NCBI RefSeq assembly: GCF_020595055.1
Contig: NZ_JAJDOO010000006.1
Span: 124,001-188,000, forward strand
Reading direction: 5' to 3'
Source of the DNA: Desulfosporosinus shakirovi
GTDB lineage: Bacteria > Bacillota > Desulfitobacteriia > Desulfitobacteriales > Desulfitobacteriaceae
Length of the DNA stretch: 64,000 nt
This document shows, one piece after another, positions 18,537-27,510 of this stretch. The translations under genes and the position numbers were made by a program. The notes below the pieces were generated by a model. It was not told where the DNA came from. It did no database searches and saw nothing but the letters and a program-made list of their open reading frames with translations. Every line of letters begins with the position of its first letter. Position 1 is the stretch's first letter.

Positions 18537-18740
18537 TTATAATAGAGTATCTTGCCATTTTATTAAATTCGTAGGCTCTTGATTTATTTCACTCATAACA
18601 CCCAAAAGTTCTTTACATTTTGCAAGTTTGGTCTTTTGATTCCGATTATACTTAGAAAACCATAATACCGAATTTTTACGAACTTATCTGGAAGTACATG
18701 CATTAAGAAACGTCGAATGAATTCTGATGCATCTAGTGTC
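18537..18740 (-). mobile_element. IS91-family transposase C-terminal remnant
   Basis: TLDASEFIRRFLMHVLP, KFVKIRYYGFLS, then, after a frameshift, NQKTKLAKCKELLGV: the end of an IS91 transposase with the Y1-HUH fold's distal part. It is on the opposite strand to the N-terminal remnant at 17308-17757. A short plus-strand frame at 18741-18841 ending DEYINELSTWMEKRFTD is an unrecognised gene tail. Confidence 0.6.
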
Positions 18741-18889
18741 ATTACTTTATTCACCGCGAAGCGGTTTAGTTTAACCGGCGATGACTTAGATGAATATATA
18801 AATGAGCTTTCAACATGGATGGAAAAAAGATTTACTGATTAAGCAGATCCTGAGTTGAAACTAGGGGCTTTACGGCAACTAGTGGTAAT

Positions 18890-20320
18890 CTACGAAGTGT
18901 GTGTCTTAAGGTTAATGATAACCCTGCCGTTTTCATATTCTATAAACCGGCTGATCTTGACAGCTGCCGGTACGGTCTCGTCTTTGACCAGGTTCCCCGT
19001 ACGGAAGACGGAAAGCAAAAAGCCGATCAGGAACATGTTAGTCAGCAGACCTCTTCCCCCATAAGACAATAAGGGTAAGGACAGCGGGGCAAAAAGTAAA
19101 ATACCGAAATTAGCAAGGATATAGGTCAGGCACTGGACGGCGAGGGTGAGAATAACCGCCAGGGAAACCAGAAACCCAAGTACACTTTTTTGCCGCCGGC
19201 AAAGCAGGAAGGCCCGCACCATAAAAGCGAAAAACAAAGCCAGAACTGCCAGCATGACCAGCCACCCGCAATGGTAGGTCAGATAGGTCAGAACAAAATC
19301 AGTATTAGCAGCCGGCAAAAGCGCCCCGCTGTAGTCGCCCAGAGGCAATCCCTGTCCGATGAAACGGGAATGCAGCAAATGCTGCCGGAGCAGTGTTCCC
19401 ATATAACCAAACCCTGAGGGGTCCAGCGCCGGATTTATCATCACTTGTATTAGCTCCGGGTTCAGTATCACTTCCAGGCTTCTTTCCGCATAAACACCGG
19501 CCGGAATCAACCCCAAGGGAATCGCTAAAACGGCGGTGATTGTCGTGATATAGATCAGAAACAAAGCGATAGGCTTGCGCACATTAAACCAGCCTTTGAC
19601 TAGGGCAGCCGTCAGGATCACCAGGAAGGAAACACCCAGCAGCAAAAGAACGGTGATCCTGGGTAAAAGCCAGGCAAACCAGACCGGGATAAGCAAAGCC
19701 GCCCCGCAAAGCATAAGCCCTTTATATCCCTGGTTACGCATCCCGTAGACGAGCCCGGCAAAAGCCGTGGGAAAAAACATAAGCAGGTAAATCGTTCCCA
19801 TTCTAAAGTAGCTGTGGCCTGCGCCTAGATAATAGACTGCCGTAAGGACGCTGAGTGCCCCGAAGAACAGTTTGGGGTATTTAGCCATGATCGTAAAATC
19901 TAAAAAATAGGCTGCCAGCATGGCGAGAACGGATAACCCCGCCCAAAGAAGCTGCCTGAAGAATACCTCCCTTCCATCATAAAGGTCCGGACCCATCAGG
20001 AATTGAAAGAACAGCCCCAGCAAAAGCAAAACAGCCGTCAGCACCAGCAGCTGCCAGTCGGGTTGGGGTCTGTGGTTACGGTCCAACTGCTGACCGGCGG
20101 TGACGGGGTCCCCCATTTCTGCCACAGCCCTGGCCGTTGCCGTTTCCTCGTCAAGTCCTTGGCTGAGGAAGGCGTTTTTCTGGTCGGTGATATGGTTTTC
20201 GAGTTCCCGCAAGACCGGGGCCTGTGCTTTTTTCCAGCGGATCTGCTGGCGGACAGCCACCAAATAAGCATCTGCCACGTTCTGTTGCTGCAAATTCTCA
20301 GGCTCTGGCAAAACTTGCAC
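18890..20320 (-). CDS. SEDS-family (FtsW/RodA/SpoVE) protein with permease-prefix domain
   Basis: 476 residues. Residues 15-82 form a soluble helical prefix (VRQQIRWKKAQAPVLRELENHI...EEMGDPVTAGQQLD type) seen in PadR-controlled membrane proteins. Then come ten or so hydrophobic segments. NTDFVLTYLTYHCGW near 339-353 carries the Asp (D341) equivalent to the catalytic Asp of SEDS glycosyltransferases, and PLLSYGGRGLLTNM matches the SEDS signature near the C-terminus. GTG start overlaps the padR end by 23 bases. No cognate class B PBP is nearby, so it is a probable accessory peptidoglycan polymerase or a lipid II-handling protein. Confidence 0.85.
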   Translation of the reverse strand: MQVLPEPENLQQQNVADAYLVAVRQQIRWKKAQAPVLRELENHITDQKNAFLSQGLDEETATARAVAEMGDPVTAGQQLDRNHRPQPDWQLLVLTAVLLLLGLFFQFLMGPDLYDGREVFFRQLLWAGLSVLAMLAAYFLDFTIMAKYPKLFFGALSVLTAVYYLGAGHSYFRMGTIYLLMFFPTAFAGLVYGMRNQGYKGLMLCGAALLIPVWFAWLLPRITVLLLLGVSFLVILTAALVKGWFNVRKPIALFLIYITTITAVLAIPLGLIPAGVYAERSLEVILNPELIQVMINPALDPSGFGYMGTLLRQHLLHSRFIGQGLPLGDYSGALLPAANTDFVLTYLTYHCGWLVMLAVLALFFAFMVRAFLLCRRQKSVLGFLVSLAVILTLAVQCLTYILANFGILLFAPLSLPLLSYGGRGLLTNMFLIGFLLSVFRTGNLVKDETVPAAVKISRFIEYENGRVIINLKTHTS

Positions 20321-20648
20321 CCCCCAAAACTTGATTCACGGCGGCAGTGTATTCCTGCCATTCTTCTCTTTTCTCCTCTAAACGCTTACGGCCTTTGGGG
20401 GTAATGCTGTAGTATTTGCGAACCCTGGCCTTTTCTACGGTCTCTTCATAAGAAGTCAGCAGTTCCTTTTGCTCCAGGGAATGAAGCAACGGGTATAAGG
20501 TACCGGCTTTCAGTTCGAATACGTTGTTGGATTTGCGGTTTAATTCCTCAATCATTTGGTAGCCATACATATCCTCACTTTCCAGCAGTTTCAGGATCAG
20601 CATAGTGGTACTTCCGGTGAGAAGGCTTTTATCAACCGACATGTTCAA
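20298..20648 (-). CDS. PadR-family regulator, short type
   Basis: 116 residues, one winged helix: LLKLLESEDMYGYQMIEELN, GTLYPLLHSLEQKELL, RKYYSITPKGRKRLEEK. This is the PadR-s1 type. ATG 20648 with GGAGG nine bases upstream. It overlaps the SEDS gene and sits on a leader with an imperfect palindrome covering the promoter, so autorepression of the padR-SEDS operon is likely. Confidence 0.93.
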   Translation of the reverse strand: MNMSVDKSLLTGSTTMLILKLLESEDMYGYQMIEELNRKSNNVFELKAGTLYPLLHSLEQKELLTSYEETVEKARVRKYYSITPKGRKRLEEKREEWQEYTAAVNQVLGGASFARA

Positions 20649-20657
20649 ACCTCCATA

Positions 20658-20704
20658 TATAGATAATCTACATCAATATTATATCGACCATCTATACATG
20701 TCAA
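20658..20704 (-). promoter_or_regulatory. padR-SEDS promoter with palindromic operator
   Basis: On the minus strand TTGACA (20699-20704) is followed by TAATAT (17-bp spacer) overlapping TATAAT (15-bp spacer). TATAGAT (20658-20664) and ATCTATA (20690-20696) form a dyad over the -10 region, matching PadR-type operator geometry. Confidence 0.6.
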
Positions 20705-20950
20705 GGAACTTTTCTCGTACCTAACAGTCCATGTCAAGCTACTTTCCTTTTCTGAATGGCTGAACCAGAAGACATCGGAGGTAAACAAGTCTTGGAGGTC
20801 CCGGGAGGTCAAAGCAGGAACAGTACTATACCCGTCGCCCAAAGGCCGGACAGCAGTTTTAGCCCCATCACCTCGTTATCTTCCCTGTCCTCAGGAGTTA
20901 TATTACATTTGTAGTAGGTTTTCTCAAGAGCCATTCCCCCATTCCTGTTT

Positions 20951-21013
20951 AAAATTTTGGCTATTTAAGGATCTTACTAATCTAGCTTAGTAAGGCTCAA
21001 ATAGCCAAATTTT
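20951..21013. repeat. Two-level hairpin with ACTAATCTAG centre
   Basis: Outer stem 20951-20966 with 20999-21013 (one bulged T) and inner stem CTTACTAA/TTAGTAAG around TCTAGC. It lies 50 bases after the anti-sigma gene on the minus strand. A structurally similar element with a different stem sequence but the same central ACTAATCTAG occurs at 50750-50810. Confidence 0.65.
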
Positions 21014-21061
21014 CAAATAAGGTGTATTTGCAATAAGTTCTCCTATGGTCCAAAATTTTCG

Positions 21062-22465
21062 TTATTTCTTAAGTTCAATCTTAATCTTTAAATCCTCCCT
21101 AAAATCCATATGGGTAAACTGAGATGTACCGACACTGTACCCTTGACTTAAATCCAAGGCCGGAAATACCATGGTAAAGTCATTCGGGGAATTTTCATCC
21201 CTCCTGATATCATATCTTTGGGGATGGATATATTCCCCGGCGGTATTTTTTAAATATAAGTTGGTTCCCTGAAAATAAGGCGCTTTGCCCTCAGCCGTAT
21301 AACGGACCACAGTTTCTTCCTTCTCTGTGGTGATATCTTTAATGATTAATTTCCCCATCTTCCCTTGGGAAAGCTCCAGCGGATAATTGCCATCAATTAA
21401 TTGGAGGCTTTCGGAAGGCTTCTCTGTTTTCGCACTATCGCCGCTGATAACCGGAAACCTACAGGGAACGATCGTAAGAGAGCGGGGAATGGTTTTAACT
21501 GCCTGGAATTTTGCTGTCCCCTGGAAATCCTTACCGTAAGGAGCCTCATTGCCGCCGAAAGTGCCGCCTCCCGAGGAGAGCTCTATTCCCTGGTCATCAA
21601 AAACAAACCACCTATAAACGACTGTATCCATGGCTTTTGTTGCAGCGTTTTGGTCTTTGTAGTTTCCACTGAAATAAATCGTACTGTCAATTGGTGTAAG
21701 CACTATCTTATCTACCGTCACCAAGCCTTCCGGTAAATCCACCTGGTTGTTAGCCTTAAATACCCTGGTCTTCTGGACCAGTTCAGTTTTGGATACCGTG
21801 AAGGAAAAATTCCAATGACCTTTCTCGCCCATAAACTGGTCTACAGTCAAATCGATTTTCAATAAATCCGAAGTCGACGGAGAATGATAAGTTATTCTGG
21901 CAATGCTGACGTAAGTTTTTTCGTCCAGATATTCTCCTGAAAAGCCTACTCCTTTAGGGGAGCTGCCGTTAATTAGTAACCCTCCCATAATATTGGTTCC
22001 AGCCATCTGTAAATCCTCATTTCGGCTGTCACTTTTGATGGTATACCCTAAAATCAGGGTGGAATCGTCAGCCAAAGCTTCATTAATGGTCAGGGTTATG
22101 CCGTTGTCGGTGACGCTCTTGTCCACCAACTGGGAATAAGGAATATACTCTTGATAGGTTCCGAATTTATCATTAAAGATCTCAAATATCGAATGAAGAA
22201 CCGGAATATTCCTGGCTAAGGCCGGAGACACCGTCCCGATGCCTATCAATATAACCAGCAACACGGCTGCAGCCATTAAACTTCTTTTTACGCTCTTCAG
22301 ATAATTTTTGTTCCTGACTTCTTTCAACACATTTTTCCTGATCTTGTCTTTAAGGATTTCCGGCATCTCATCAGTCACTGGCTCCCACTCGCTTTGATCA
22401 AACCGGACTCCATTCAACAGCCCATAGATATCCTTTTCTTCCAGATTAAGATTCGGGTGATTCAT
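21062..22465 (-). CDS. DUF4179-family anti-sigma-like membrane protein
   Basis: 467 residues. A cytoplasmic N-terminus of about 60 residues (sigma-binding part), a single membrane helix (SLMAAAVLLVILIGIGTVSPALA) and a DUF4179 external domain starting IPVLHSIFEIFNDKFGTYQEY, then further beta-rich domains (DUF5643-like). Its start overlaps the sigma-factor stop (ATGA-type coupling). It is the predicted membrane anchor that holds the ECF sigma factor inactive until an envelope signal arrives. Confidence 0.88.
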   Translation of the reverse strand: MNHPNLNLEEKDIYGLLNGVRFDQSEWEPVTDEMPEILKDKIRKNVLKEVRNKNYLKSVKRSLMAAAVLLVILIGIGTVSPALARNIPVLHSIFEIFNDKFGTYQEYIPYSQLVDKSVTDNGITLTINEALADDSTLILGYTIKSDSRNEDLQMAGTNIMGGLLINGSSPKGVGFSGEYLDEKTYVSIARITYHSPSTSDLLKIDLTVDQFMGEKGHWNFSFTVSKTELVQKTRVFKANNQVDLPEGLVTVDKIVLTPIDSTIYFSGNYKDQNAATKAMDTVVYRWFVFDDQGIELSSGGGTFGGNEAPYGKDFQGTAKFQAVKTIPRSLTIVPCRFPVISGDSAKTEKPSESLQLIDGNYPLELSQGKMGKLIIKDITTEKEETVVRYTAEGKAPYFQGTNLYLKNTAGEYIHPQRYDIRRDENSPNDFTMVFPALDLSQGYSVGTSQFTHMDFREDLKIKIELKK

Positions 22466-23025
22466 CAGAGTCTCTCTCCCTTCGCGACCAGTTTTTGCTT
22501 TAAAAACTTCCGGCCCCTGGACAGCCTTTGATCCACAACATTCCTGTCCACAGAAAACGTCCTGGCAATATTTTCGATATCTTCCGAAAGAAAGTAACGC
22601 CGGATGAAAATCTCCCTGTCCTGGTCATTCATCTCCCGGATAGCCGCCAAAAGCTCTTTCCTGTTTTCCTTAGAAACCAGAATATTTTCCGGGGTAAGCT
22701 CAGCCGATAATTCCCTGTCGGTAGTCCATTCTACAGAATCCCGTTTACTTAGCTTCCTCTGATAATCAATAGCCTTATATTTAGAGACGGCTGCAATCCA
22801 GATTTTGAAATTGCCTTTGGTCTCGTCAAAACTTGCCATGTTGTTCCAAACGGATAGAAAAACATCGTTCAGACATTCTTCAACATAAGAGTTGCCGAAG
22901 CCTGTCTGAAGTACTTTGCGCACAATACTGTAAACCAGATTCCCATAGGCTTCCATGGCAAATTCCAGTGCCCTTCTGTTTTTCTTTTTCAATTGAGCCA
23001 CAAAATTGGTATCATTGATCTCCAC
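22465..23025 (-). CDS. ECF RNA polymerase sigma factor
   Basis: 186 residues with region 2 (YVEECLNDVFLSVWNNMASFDETKG, FKIWIAAVSKYKAID) and region 4 (MNDQDREIFIRRYFLSEDIENIARTF, VVDQRLSRGRKFLKQ). Typical SigI/SigX-like ECF factor coupled to a DUF4179 anti-sigma. The start at 23025 gives MEINDTNFVAQLKKK; GGCGG sits a little upstream (minus strand). The sister pair is at 51209-53069. Confidence 0.92.
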   Translation of the reverse strand: MEINDTNFVAQLKKKNRRALEFAMEAYGNLVYSIVRKVLQTGFGNSYVEECLNDVFLSVWNNMASFDETKGNFKIWIAAVSKYKAIDYQRKLSKRDSVEWTTDRELSAELTPENILVSKENRKELLAAIREMNDQDREIFIRRYFLSEDIENIARTFSVDRNVVDQRLSRGRKFLKQKLVAKGERL

Positions 23026-23114
23026 ATCTTTCCGCCACCTTCATTCATTCCTTAAGAAGCTCTCAACAGTTAATTCGAAGCACTTTAGATTTTCTGACAT
23101 AAATATTAAATATT

Positions 23115-23147
23115 TTCAGCCTGAAATCCTCCGGATTTCCGGCTGAA
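23115..23147. terminator. 15-bp hairpin upstream of the sigma operon
   Basis: Arms 23115-23129 and 23133-23147 pair except for one central mismatch, with a 3-base loop. No long T-run follows. The gap 23148-23475 otherwise shows only an unsupported 61-codon frame (23185-23370) without ribosome-binding site. Confidence 0.45.
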
Positions 23148-23475
23148 GATGGTTGACTATAAAAACTAATAAGCCGCCATTCATATGGCAGCTAAGAAAG
23201 GGGCTATATTTAGGTTCGGGGCCTTCAAATTCAAAGTTCCAAAACTCCAAGGATCTCCACTATTGACAATGCTTTTTTTAACCACTCTCTTTTTAATTAT
23301 GAAGAAACTGCTCTTTGGACCTTTTCTTAAGTCTGATATCGCTATTGGTCAACGATTCGTGCGAACTTGAGTATCTTAGCTTAGATATCAGGCCCCATCT
23401 TATTTAGCATTAGGATTTGGAAAAGCAAGTTCCGGTATAATCTCCTGAATTGGAATCTCAAACCTGTTGCTCTTT

Positions 23476-23604
23476 TCATCTTGATAATGTCGATTGTTCT
23501 AAAGCCTTAACGATCTCATTGGCGGTACATGGAGTTGCTTTCAGCCAACAAATCTGCATAACTTCCCACTCTGCATCGGATATTTTGGGTGTTTCTGACA
23601 ACAT
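23476..23604 (-). pseudogene. BlaI N-terminal fragment
   Basis: 42 codons from ATG 23604: TPKISDAEWEVMQICWLKA, TPCTANEIVKALEQST, then a shifted end. It matches the start of the BlaI at 58744-59121 almost residue for residue, including the AEWEVM core. Two dyads, TACATACGTA (23629-23638) and TACACTTGTA (23653-23662), still lie upstream as operators of the lost gene. Confidence 0.75.
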
Positions 23605-23729
23605 TAAGGTTCCTCCTCAACTATAAATTACATACGTAGTTGATATTTATATTACACTTGTAAACCATAGCTGTCAAATGAAATCTTTCCCACTCCGTTG
23701 GGTTATTACTGAATGCGATTTCAATAACA

Positions 23730-23968
23730 TTAGAGTTTCTGAATAATAAGGGGCGTTTTCTGGAGAATCTTGGCCTTTTCACATAGGTTCCGGCATTCTG
23801 TAGCATGTACTTAGCTAGTCTGAGCCTAGCAATTTGCTCCCTGGCAACATCTTCAAAGAAAATTTTTGATGACCTCCGTGTTGTCAGAATAACCTGCGTG
23901 TCTAATATCTACGGTTAGTAATTCCATCGATTCATCCTCATTTGTCGTCGATTTTCATGATTATATCT
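23730..23968 (-). pseudogene. Deletion scar of a second ecsAB copy
   Basis: 23730-23868 repeats ecsB codons for the KRPRFSRKRPLLF region (copy at 14607-14730); 23868-23968 repeats the ecsA 5' end and leader (copy at 16040-16150). The rest of both genes is missing. It lies directly downstream of the intact ytrABC-like operon, mirroring the reverse loss at 16158-16285. Confidence 0.8.
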
Positions 23969-24658
23969 CTAAAATTCCCTTCTTCTATAAAACTCTAAAG
24001 AAAGGCGAGCCGAAGCGGCCATCAAAATCAAGGCTAAGGCTAAGAAATAAGTGGCGATTTGCCAATCAGCTTGAGTTTGTAGCCAGTTCTCCGCTTCTTG
24101 TAGCATAGCCAAAATATTTCGGAAAGCAGGGTTGCCCACTCCTCCAAGCTCTTGCACTGTCAATCCAACTACCATAGGTAAAAATAAGAAACAGGCCAAA
24201 AATAGGATCATGCCGATCATTCTGGATCGGAGATAACCAAACTTAAAGTAAATTGGAAAATAAATAGATATTAAGACAGCCATGGCAACCAGAGCCCCTG
24301 TAATTTTCTCTAAAGAGATCCAACCTATGGGCATAGGGATTCCTATAATAGACACCACACTTTGAGCGAGCAGGCAACCTATGATTACGAGAATAGCATA
24401 GATAAAAACGGAAAGATACTTAGCTAGGACAATGTCCTGACGACGCAAGGGAAGGCTGTTCAACATTATTTCAGACTTATTTTTGTCATCCTGGGTTAGG
24501 GCTTGAATCATGAGCATGTAGGTTGCCCCTACTGTGGCAGCACTGAGGGCTCCACCTGACATAGTTCTAAAAACAAAGAGCGCAAGGAGCACGTATAACG
24601 CAGATAACCAGAGAGAACGTTTCAAAAGCAGGAGATCTTTCCTCACTAGATTAAGCAT
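23969..24658 (-). CDS. ABC-2 type transporter permease
   Basis: 229 residues, six hydrophobic segments, DKNKSEIMLNSLPLRRQDIVLAKY, which is the conserved intracellular loop of the ABC2_membrane_5 permeases paired with YtrB/BcrA ATPases. It overlaps the ATPase gene by eight bases. The complex probably exports or moves a lipid or peptide in response to lipid II-targeting antibiotics, as YtrBCDEF does in Bacillus (inference). Substrate is unknown. Confidence 0.88.
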   Translation of the reverse strand: MLNLVRKDLLLLKRSLWLSALYVLLALFVFRTMSGGALSAATVGATYMLMIQALTQDDKNKSEIMLNSLPLRRQDIVLAKYLSVFIYAILVIIGCLLAQSVVSIIGIPMPIGWISLEKITGALVAMAVLISIYFPIYFKFGYLRSRMIGMILFLACFLFLPMVVGLTVQELGGVGNPAFRNILAMLQEAENWLQTQADWQIATYFLALALILMAASARLSLEFYRRREF

Positions 24659-25526
24659 GATGCTCCCCCCTTACTGTATAAAGCATGATGTCTTCCAAGG
24701 ACGGCTTTTCTAGGAGAGCTAGACCCCTAAAGCGGCGTAGGGCCTTTTCTTTATCTCGTACCAATCCTTCAAACCCGAATTGGTTAGTCTTGATACCAAC
24801 AAAAAGTCTTTTGCTTTCTTCGTCGAGCAAATCGCAAGACCCTTTGATTACCCCATATTTCTCTAAGATGTCATCTTTAGGGGCGCTCAAGACGATCTCA
24901 CCCTGATTAATGAACGTCACATAGTCGGCTATCTTATCTAAATCCGGGGTAATGTGGGTAGAAAAAAAGACGGAATTCCGTTCATCCTGTATCAGGGTAG
25001 CAAGGATGTCTAAGAGCTCGCTACGCGCCATTGGATCAAGGCCGGCTGTAGGCTCATCCATGATTAAGAGCTCTGCCCCATGGGAGAGGGCGATTGCCAA
25101 AGAAAACTTCATTTTCATCCCTTTAGAGAGTTGTTTAATCTTTTGTTTAGGGTTAATGACAAAGTCTTTCAAGCACTTTTCAAAGGTCTGGGGTTCCCAG
25201 TGTCTGTAAAAGGGAGCTATGATTCGGGCCATATCTCTGATAGATAGTTCTTCATAAAAGTGGTTTTCGTCAAAGACGAAGGCCATGCGATTCTTTATAG
25301 CAAGTTCATGTTCTAGGTTATCAAGACCGAATACGTTGATCTGACCACTGTCTTTACACAGCAAATTCAAAATCAGTTTGATCGTGGTGCTTTTCCCCGA
25401 GCCGTTCGGCCCGATAAAGCCCATAACATAGCCGCGTGGCAGCCGAAAACTAACATTTTTCAAGGAGAAATCCTTAAAATGCTTAGTTAGTTTATTAACA
25501 GTCAGTATGTTGTCCGTATCGACCAT
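24651..25526 (-). CDS. ABC transporter ATP-binding protein, YtrB/BcrA type
   Basis: 291 residues. Walker A GPNGSGKST, Q-loop VFDENHFYEELS, signature LSKGMKMKFSLA, Walker B LLIMDEPTAGLD, switch STHITPD. The roughly 80 C-terminal residues after the fold are family-typical. AGGAGGAAT precedes the start. It is the middle gene of a gntR-ATPase-permease operon. Confidence 0.92.
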   Translation of the reverse strand: MVDTDNILTVNKLTKHFKDFSLKNVSFRLPRGYVMGFIGPNGSGKSTTIKLILNLLCKDSGQINVFGLDNLEHELAIKNRMAFVFDENHFYEELSIRDMARIIAPFYRHWEPQTFEKCLKDFVINPKQKIKQLSKGMKMKFSLAIALSHGAELLIMDEPTAGLDPMARSELLDILATLIQDERNSVFFSTHITPDLDKIADYVTFINQGEIVLSAPKDDILEKYGVIKGSCDLLDEESKRLFVGIKTNQFGFEGLVRDKEKALRRFRGLALLEKPSLEDIMLYTVRGEHHA

Positions 25527-25580
25527 CCTTATTCCTCCTCTTTCCTGTTTCTCAGATTCCAGTAGTCGTCAGGGAGGATG

Positions 25581-25955
25581 TTATTGTTCCTCCAATAGCA
25601 GTTTGAACATTGCAAGAAGTTCTTCTCGCTCCATGCCTGCGTTTCTGGCAGCAACGATGGCTTCAGTTACTTTTTCTTCAACGACACGCAGTCGCTTCTC
25701 ATATAATAATTCCTTGTTTTGGGCGGACACGAAAGATCCTTTACCACCCACGGTCTCAATATAGCCTTCCCGTTCCAGTTCCTCATAGGCCCTCTTCGTA
25801 GTTATTACGCTGATCTGTAATTCCTTAGCAAGAATACGAATAGAGGGCAACCCCTCTGCTTCCGTCAGATCGCCCTTTAGGATAAGATTTTTCATTTGGG
25901 TAACAATCTGTTGATAGATTGGCTCAGGTGAAGAATTGGCAATAATAATATTCAT
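25581..25955 (-). CDS. ytrA: GntR-family regulator, YtrA subfamily
   Basis: 124 residues: winged helix LPSIRILAKELQISVITTKRAYEELEREGYIETVGGKGSFV and a short C-terminal dimerisation helix, with no effector domain. This is the YtrA subfamily, which represses linked ABC genes. ATG 25955 follows GAGGAGG. The perfect palindrome at 26128-26154 is its probable operator. Confidence 0.92.
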   Translation of the reverse strand: MNIIIANSSPEPIYQQIVTQMKNLILKGDLTEAEGLPSIRILAKELQISVITTKRAYEELEREGYIETVGGKGSFVSAQNKELLYEKRLRVVEEKVTEAIVAARNAGMEREELLAMFKLLLEEQ

Positions 25956-26127
25956 AGCAAGACGGCCTCCTCCTTTCTTTGATGTGACTGAACTAGCTTA
26001 CAAAAAGGCTCCCTTTTGGAGGGTGCATGATTCAATGTGCCACTGGCTCGTTGGTCGGCTCCTACACCCTGCAATATGCACTGAATAAACCTATAATCGA
26101 AATCAACTTAAATAGTAAAGCCAACGT

Positions 26128-26154
26128 TTCTGTATATATACAGTATATACAGAA
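26128..26154. promoter_or_regulatory. Perfect 11-bp-arm palindrome, probable YtrA operator
   Basis: TTCTGTATATA (26128-26138), five bases TACAG, and the exact complement (26144-26154). It lies 170 bases upstream of the GntR start on the promoter side and has the AT-rich, dyad form of YtrA-type operators. Confidence 0.6.
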
Positions 26155-26245
26155 GGCGCATGAGTGTCAACCAAGGGATGCTATCTAAAGTTTGAATCTA
26201 CGTGGCTGTTAACTATTAAAAAAGGCCAGACCGTCCAATACGATA

Positions 26246-26380
26246 TGCTCCCCTCAAGGTAGACAGATTAAATAATAAAAATCAGTTAACGTTAAGGGGA
26301 GCATTTTATGGCCAAAAGCAACCAATATATAGCAGAAGAAAAATATCAAATTATAAAAGCATATGAAGATGATGATACAA
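26246..26380 (+). mobile_element. IS3-family left-end fragment
   Basis: TGCTCCCCTCAAGG at 26246 looks like the terminal inverted repeat, a copy of GGGGAGCA is repeated ahead of the gene (26296-26303), and ATG 26308 begins MAKSNQYIAEEKYQIIKAY, the OrfA N-terminus. The element is cut after about 23 codons and joined to unrelated sequence that is shared with 43807. Confidence 0.6.
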
Positions 26381-26845
26381 TTCTGTGCCTACCTTTGCAT
26401 TCAACCCGTTTTTGCCACTTTGCATATAGGCGTCGCCATTCATTAAGAAAAGATAATAATCCTGCATCGTATTTAAATTTTTGCTGCTATAGATTACTCG
26501 CAGCATATAGCACACATCAAAAGACTCTATATCCTGTGGAGGATATAGGGTAGACTTTATCAAGTAACTGAATACGGTATGTTCCGCAAGCCGCCTGTCT
26601 GTACCTTCCAACGGGGAAAGCAGACTTAACGCCTTCCCATGTTTACCCAATTTCATCAAACCATATGTGGTCGTAATCCCTGTAACACGTTCGAAAAAAC
26701 CACTGGGAAGCGAAGCATCACCTTTAAAATTTTTAAAACTGCTTGCCAGCCACGAACTATTTGCACTGAAATACCCGTCATCAATGACAAGATAAGTGTT
26801 TCTAAATTTTGAAAAGATTTGCCGGACTAGATTTCCCGGATAGAT
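26351..26845 (-). pseudogene. Fragment of an extracellular-type domain (BlaR1-associated?)
   Basis: An open frame of about 165 codons without N-terminus: YFSANSSWLASSFKNFKGD, HGKALSLLSPLEGTDRRL, YYLFLMNGDAYMQSGKNG. The end is repeated in altered form at 43807-43960. It resembles the C-terminal external domains of M56 receptors or lipoproteins in this region; I cannot name the family. 26846-27079 holds only two small hairpins. Confidence 0.45.
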
Positions 26846-27079
26846 AAAACAAAATTAAAGGTAGTAGCTGATATTGTCTCAGTGGTAATCTTGGTCCAAG
26901 CTTACCACTGACCAATAAACATAAATAAAGTAATTAAGCCTTCCTCAAAAAAGGTTGGCTTAATGTATATTCCAACAAAAATCAGATTTACAGTTTCTTC
27001 ATATGAATTGCGATAACTGATGACGGCAGGGTTAATTGGAAAGTTGTCATGCCAAAATGAACACTGTACAACTTTTACC

Positions 27080-27510
27080 TCATTTTTTTCTTTCTTCCCA
27101 AACGCCAATGCTGATCACGTGATTGTCTGCGTTGATAATAATTTTATCAGCGATCTCCAGCATTTCTTGCTTGGTAAAATCGGTGGTATTCAACTGATAG
27201 ATGGCAAGATCGCTTAAGTTAGGCGTTTCTGTCAGAGTTAAGTTGACACGATCGATGCTATCGGTTGCCGCAGCAAGATCATAGATTTTGCTTTCTTGCT
27301 CGTTTCCATTGGCCCCGTCCAGCACCGTAAAATAGGCATTGTCATTGCCGGTAAGCTCTTCCACACGTAAAGCTCCGCTCTCTCTGCTGGTCGGGGATTT
27401 TGGAAGTCAATCAACGAAACTCCGCCCATCCCGTGACCGGAATTCGCTATCAGCCACGGCTTGCTTTCATTCTCCCTGATTAACGTAAATCCTATATACT
27501 TGTTCTCCCC
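27080..27510 (-). pseudogene. Partial frameshifted paralogue of the membrane protein at 46433-47626
   Basis: GENKYIGFTLIRENESKPW, LIANSGHGMGGVSLIDF, then after a one-base shift LTGNDNAYFTVLDG and NTTDFTKQEMLEIADKI match the middle of the 397-residue protein at 46433-47626. Both ends are missing. Its upstream end is fused to the unrelated fragment 27467-27838. Confidence 0.7.

Noticed and set aside
20003-20404. 133-codon plus-strand frame opposite the SEDS/padR genes
   Set aside because: It is antisense to two well supported overlapping genes.
23185-23370. 61-codon frame starting MAAKKGAIFRFG
   Set aside because: No ribosome-binding site and no family resemblance; it lies in a decayed stretch.
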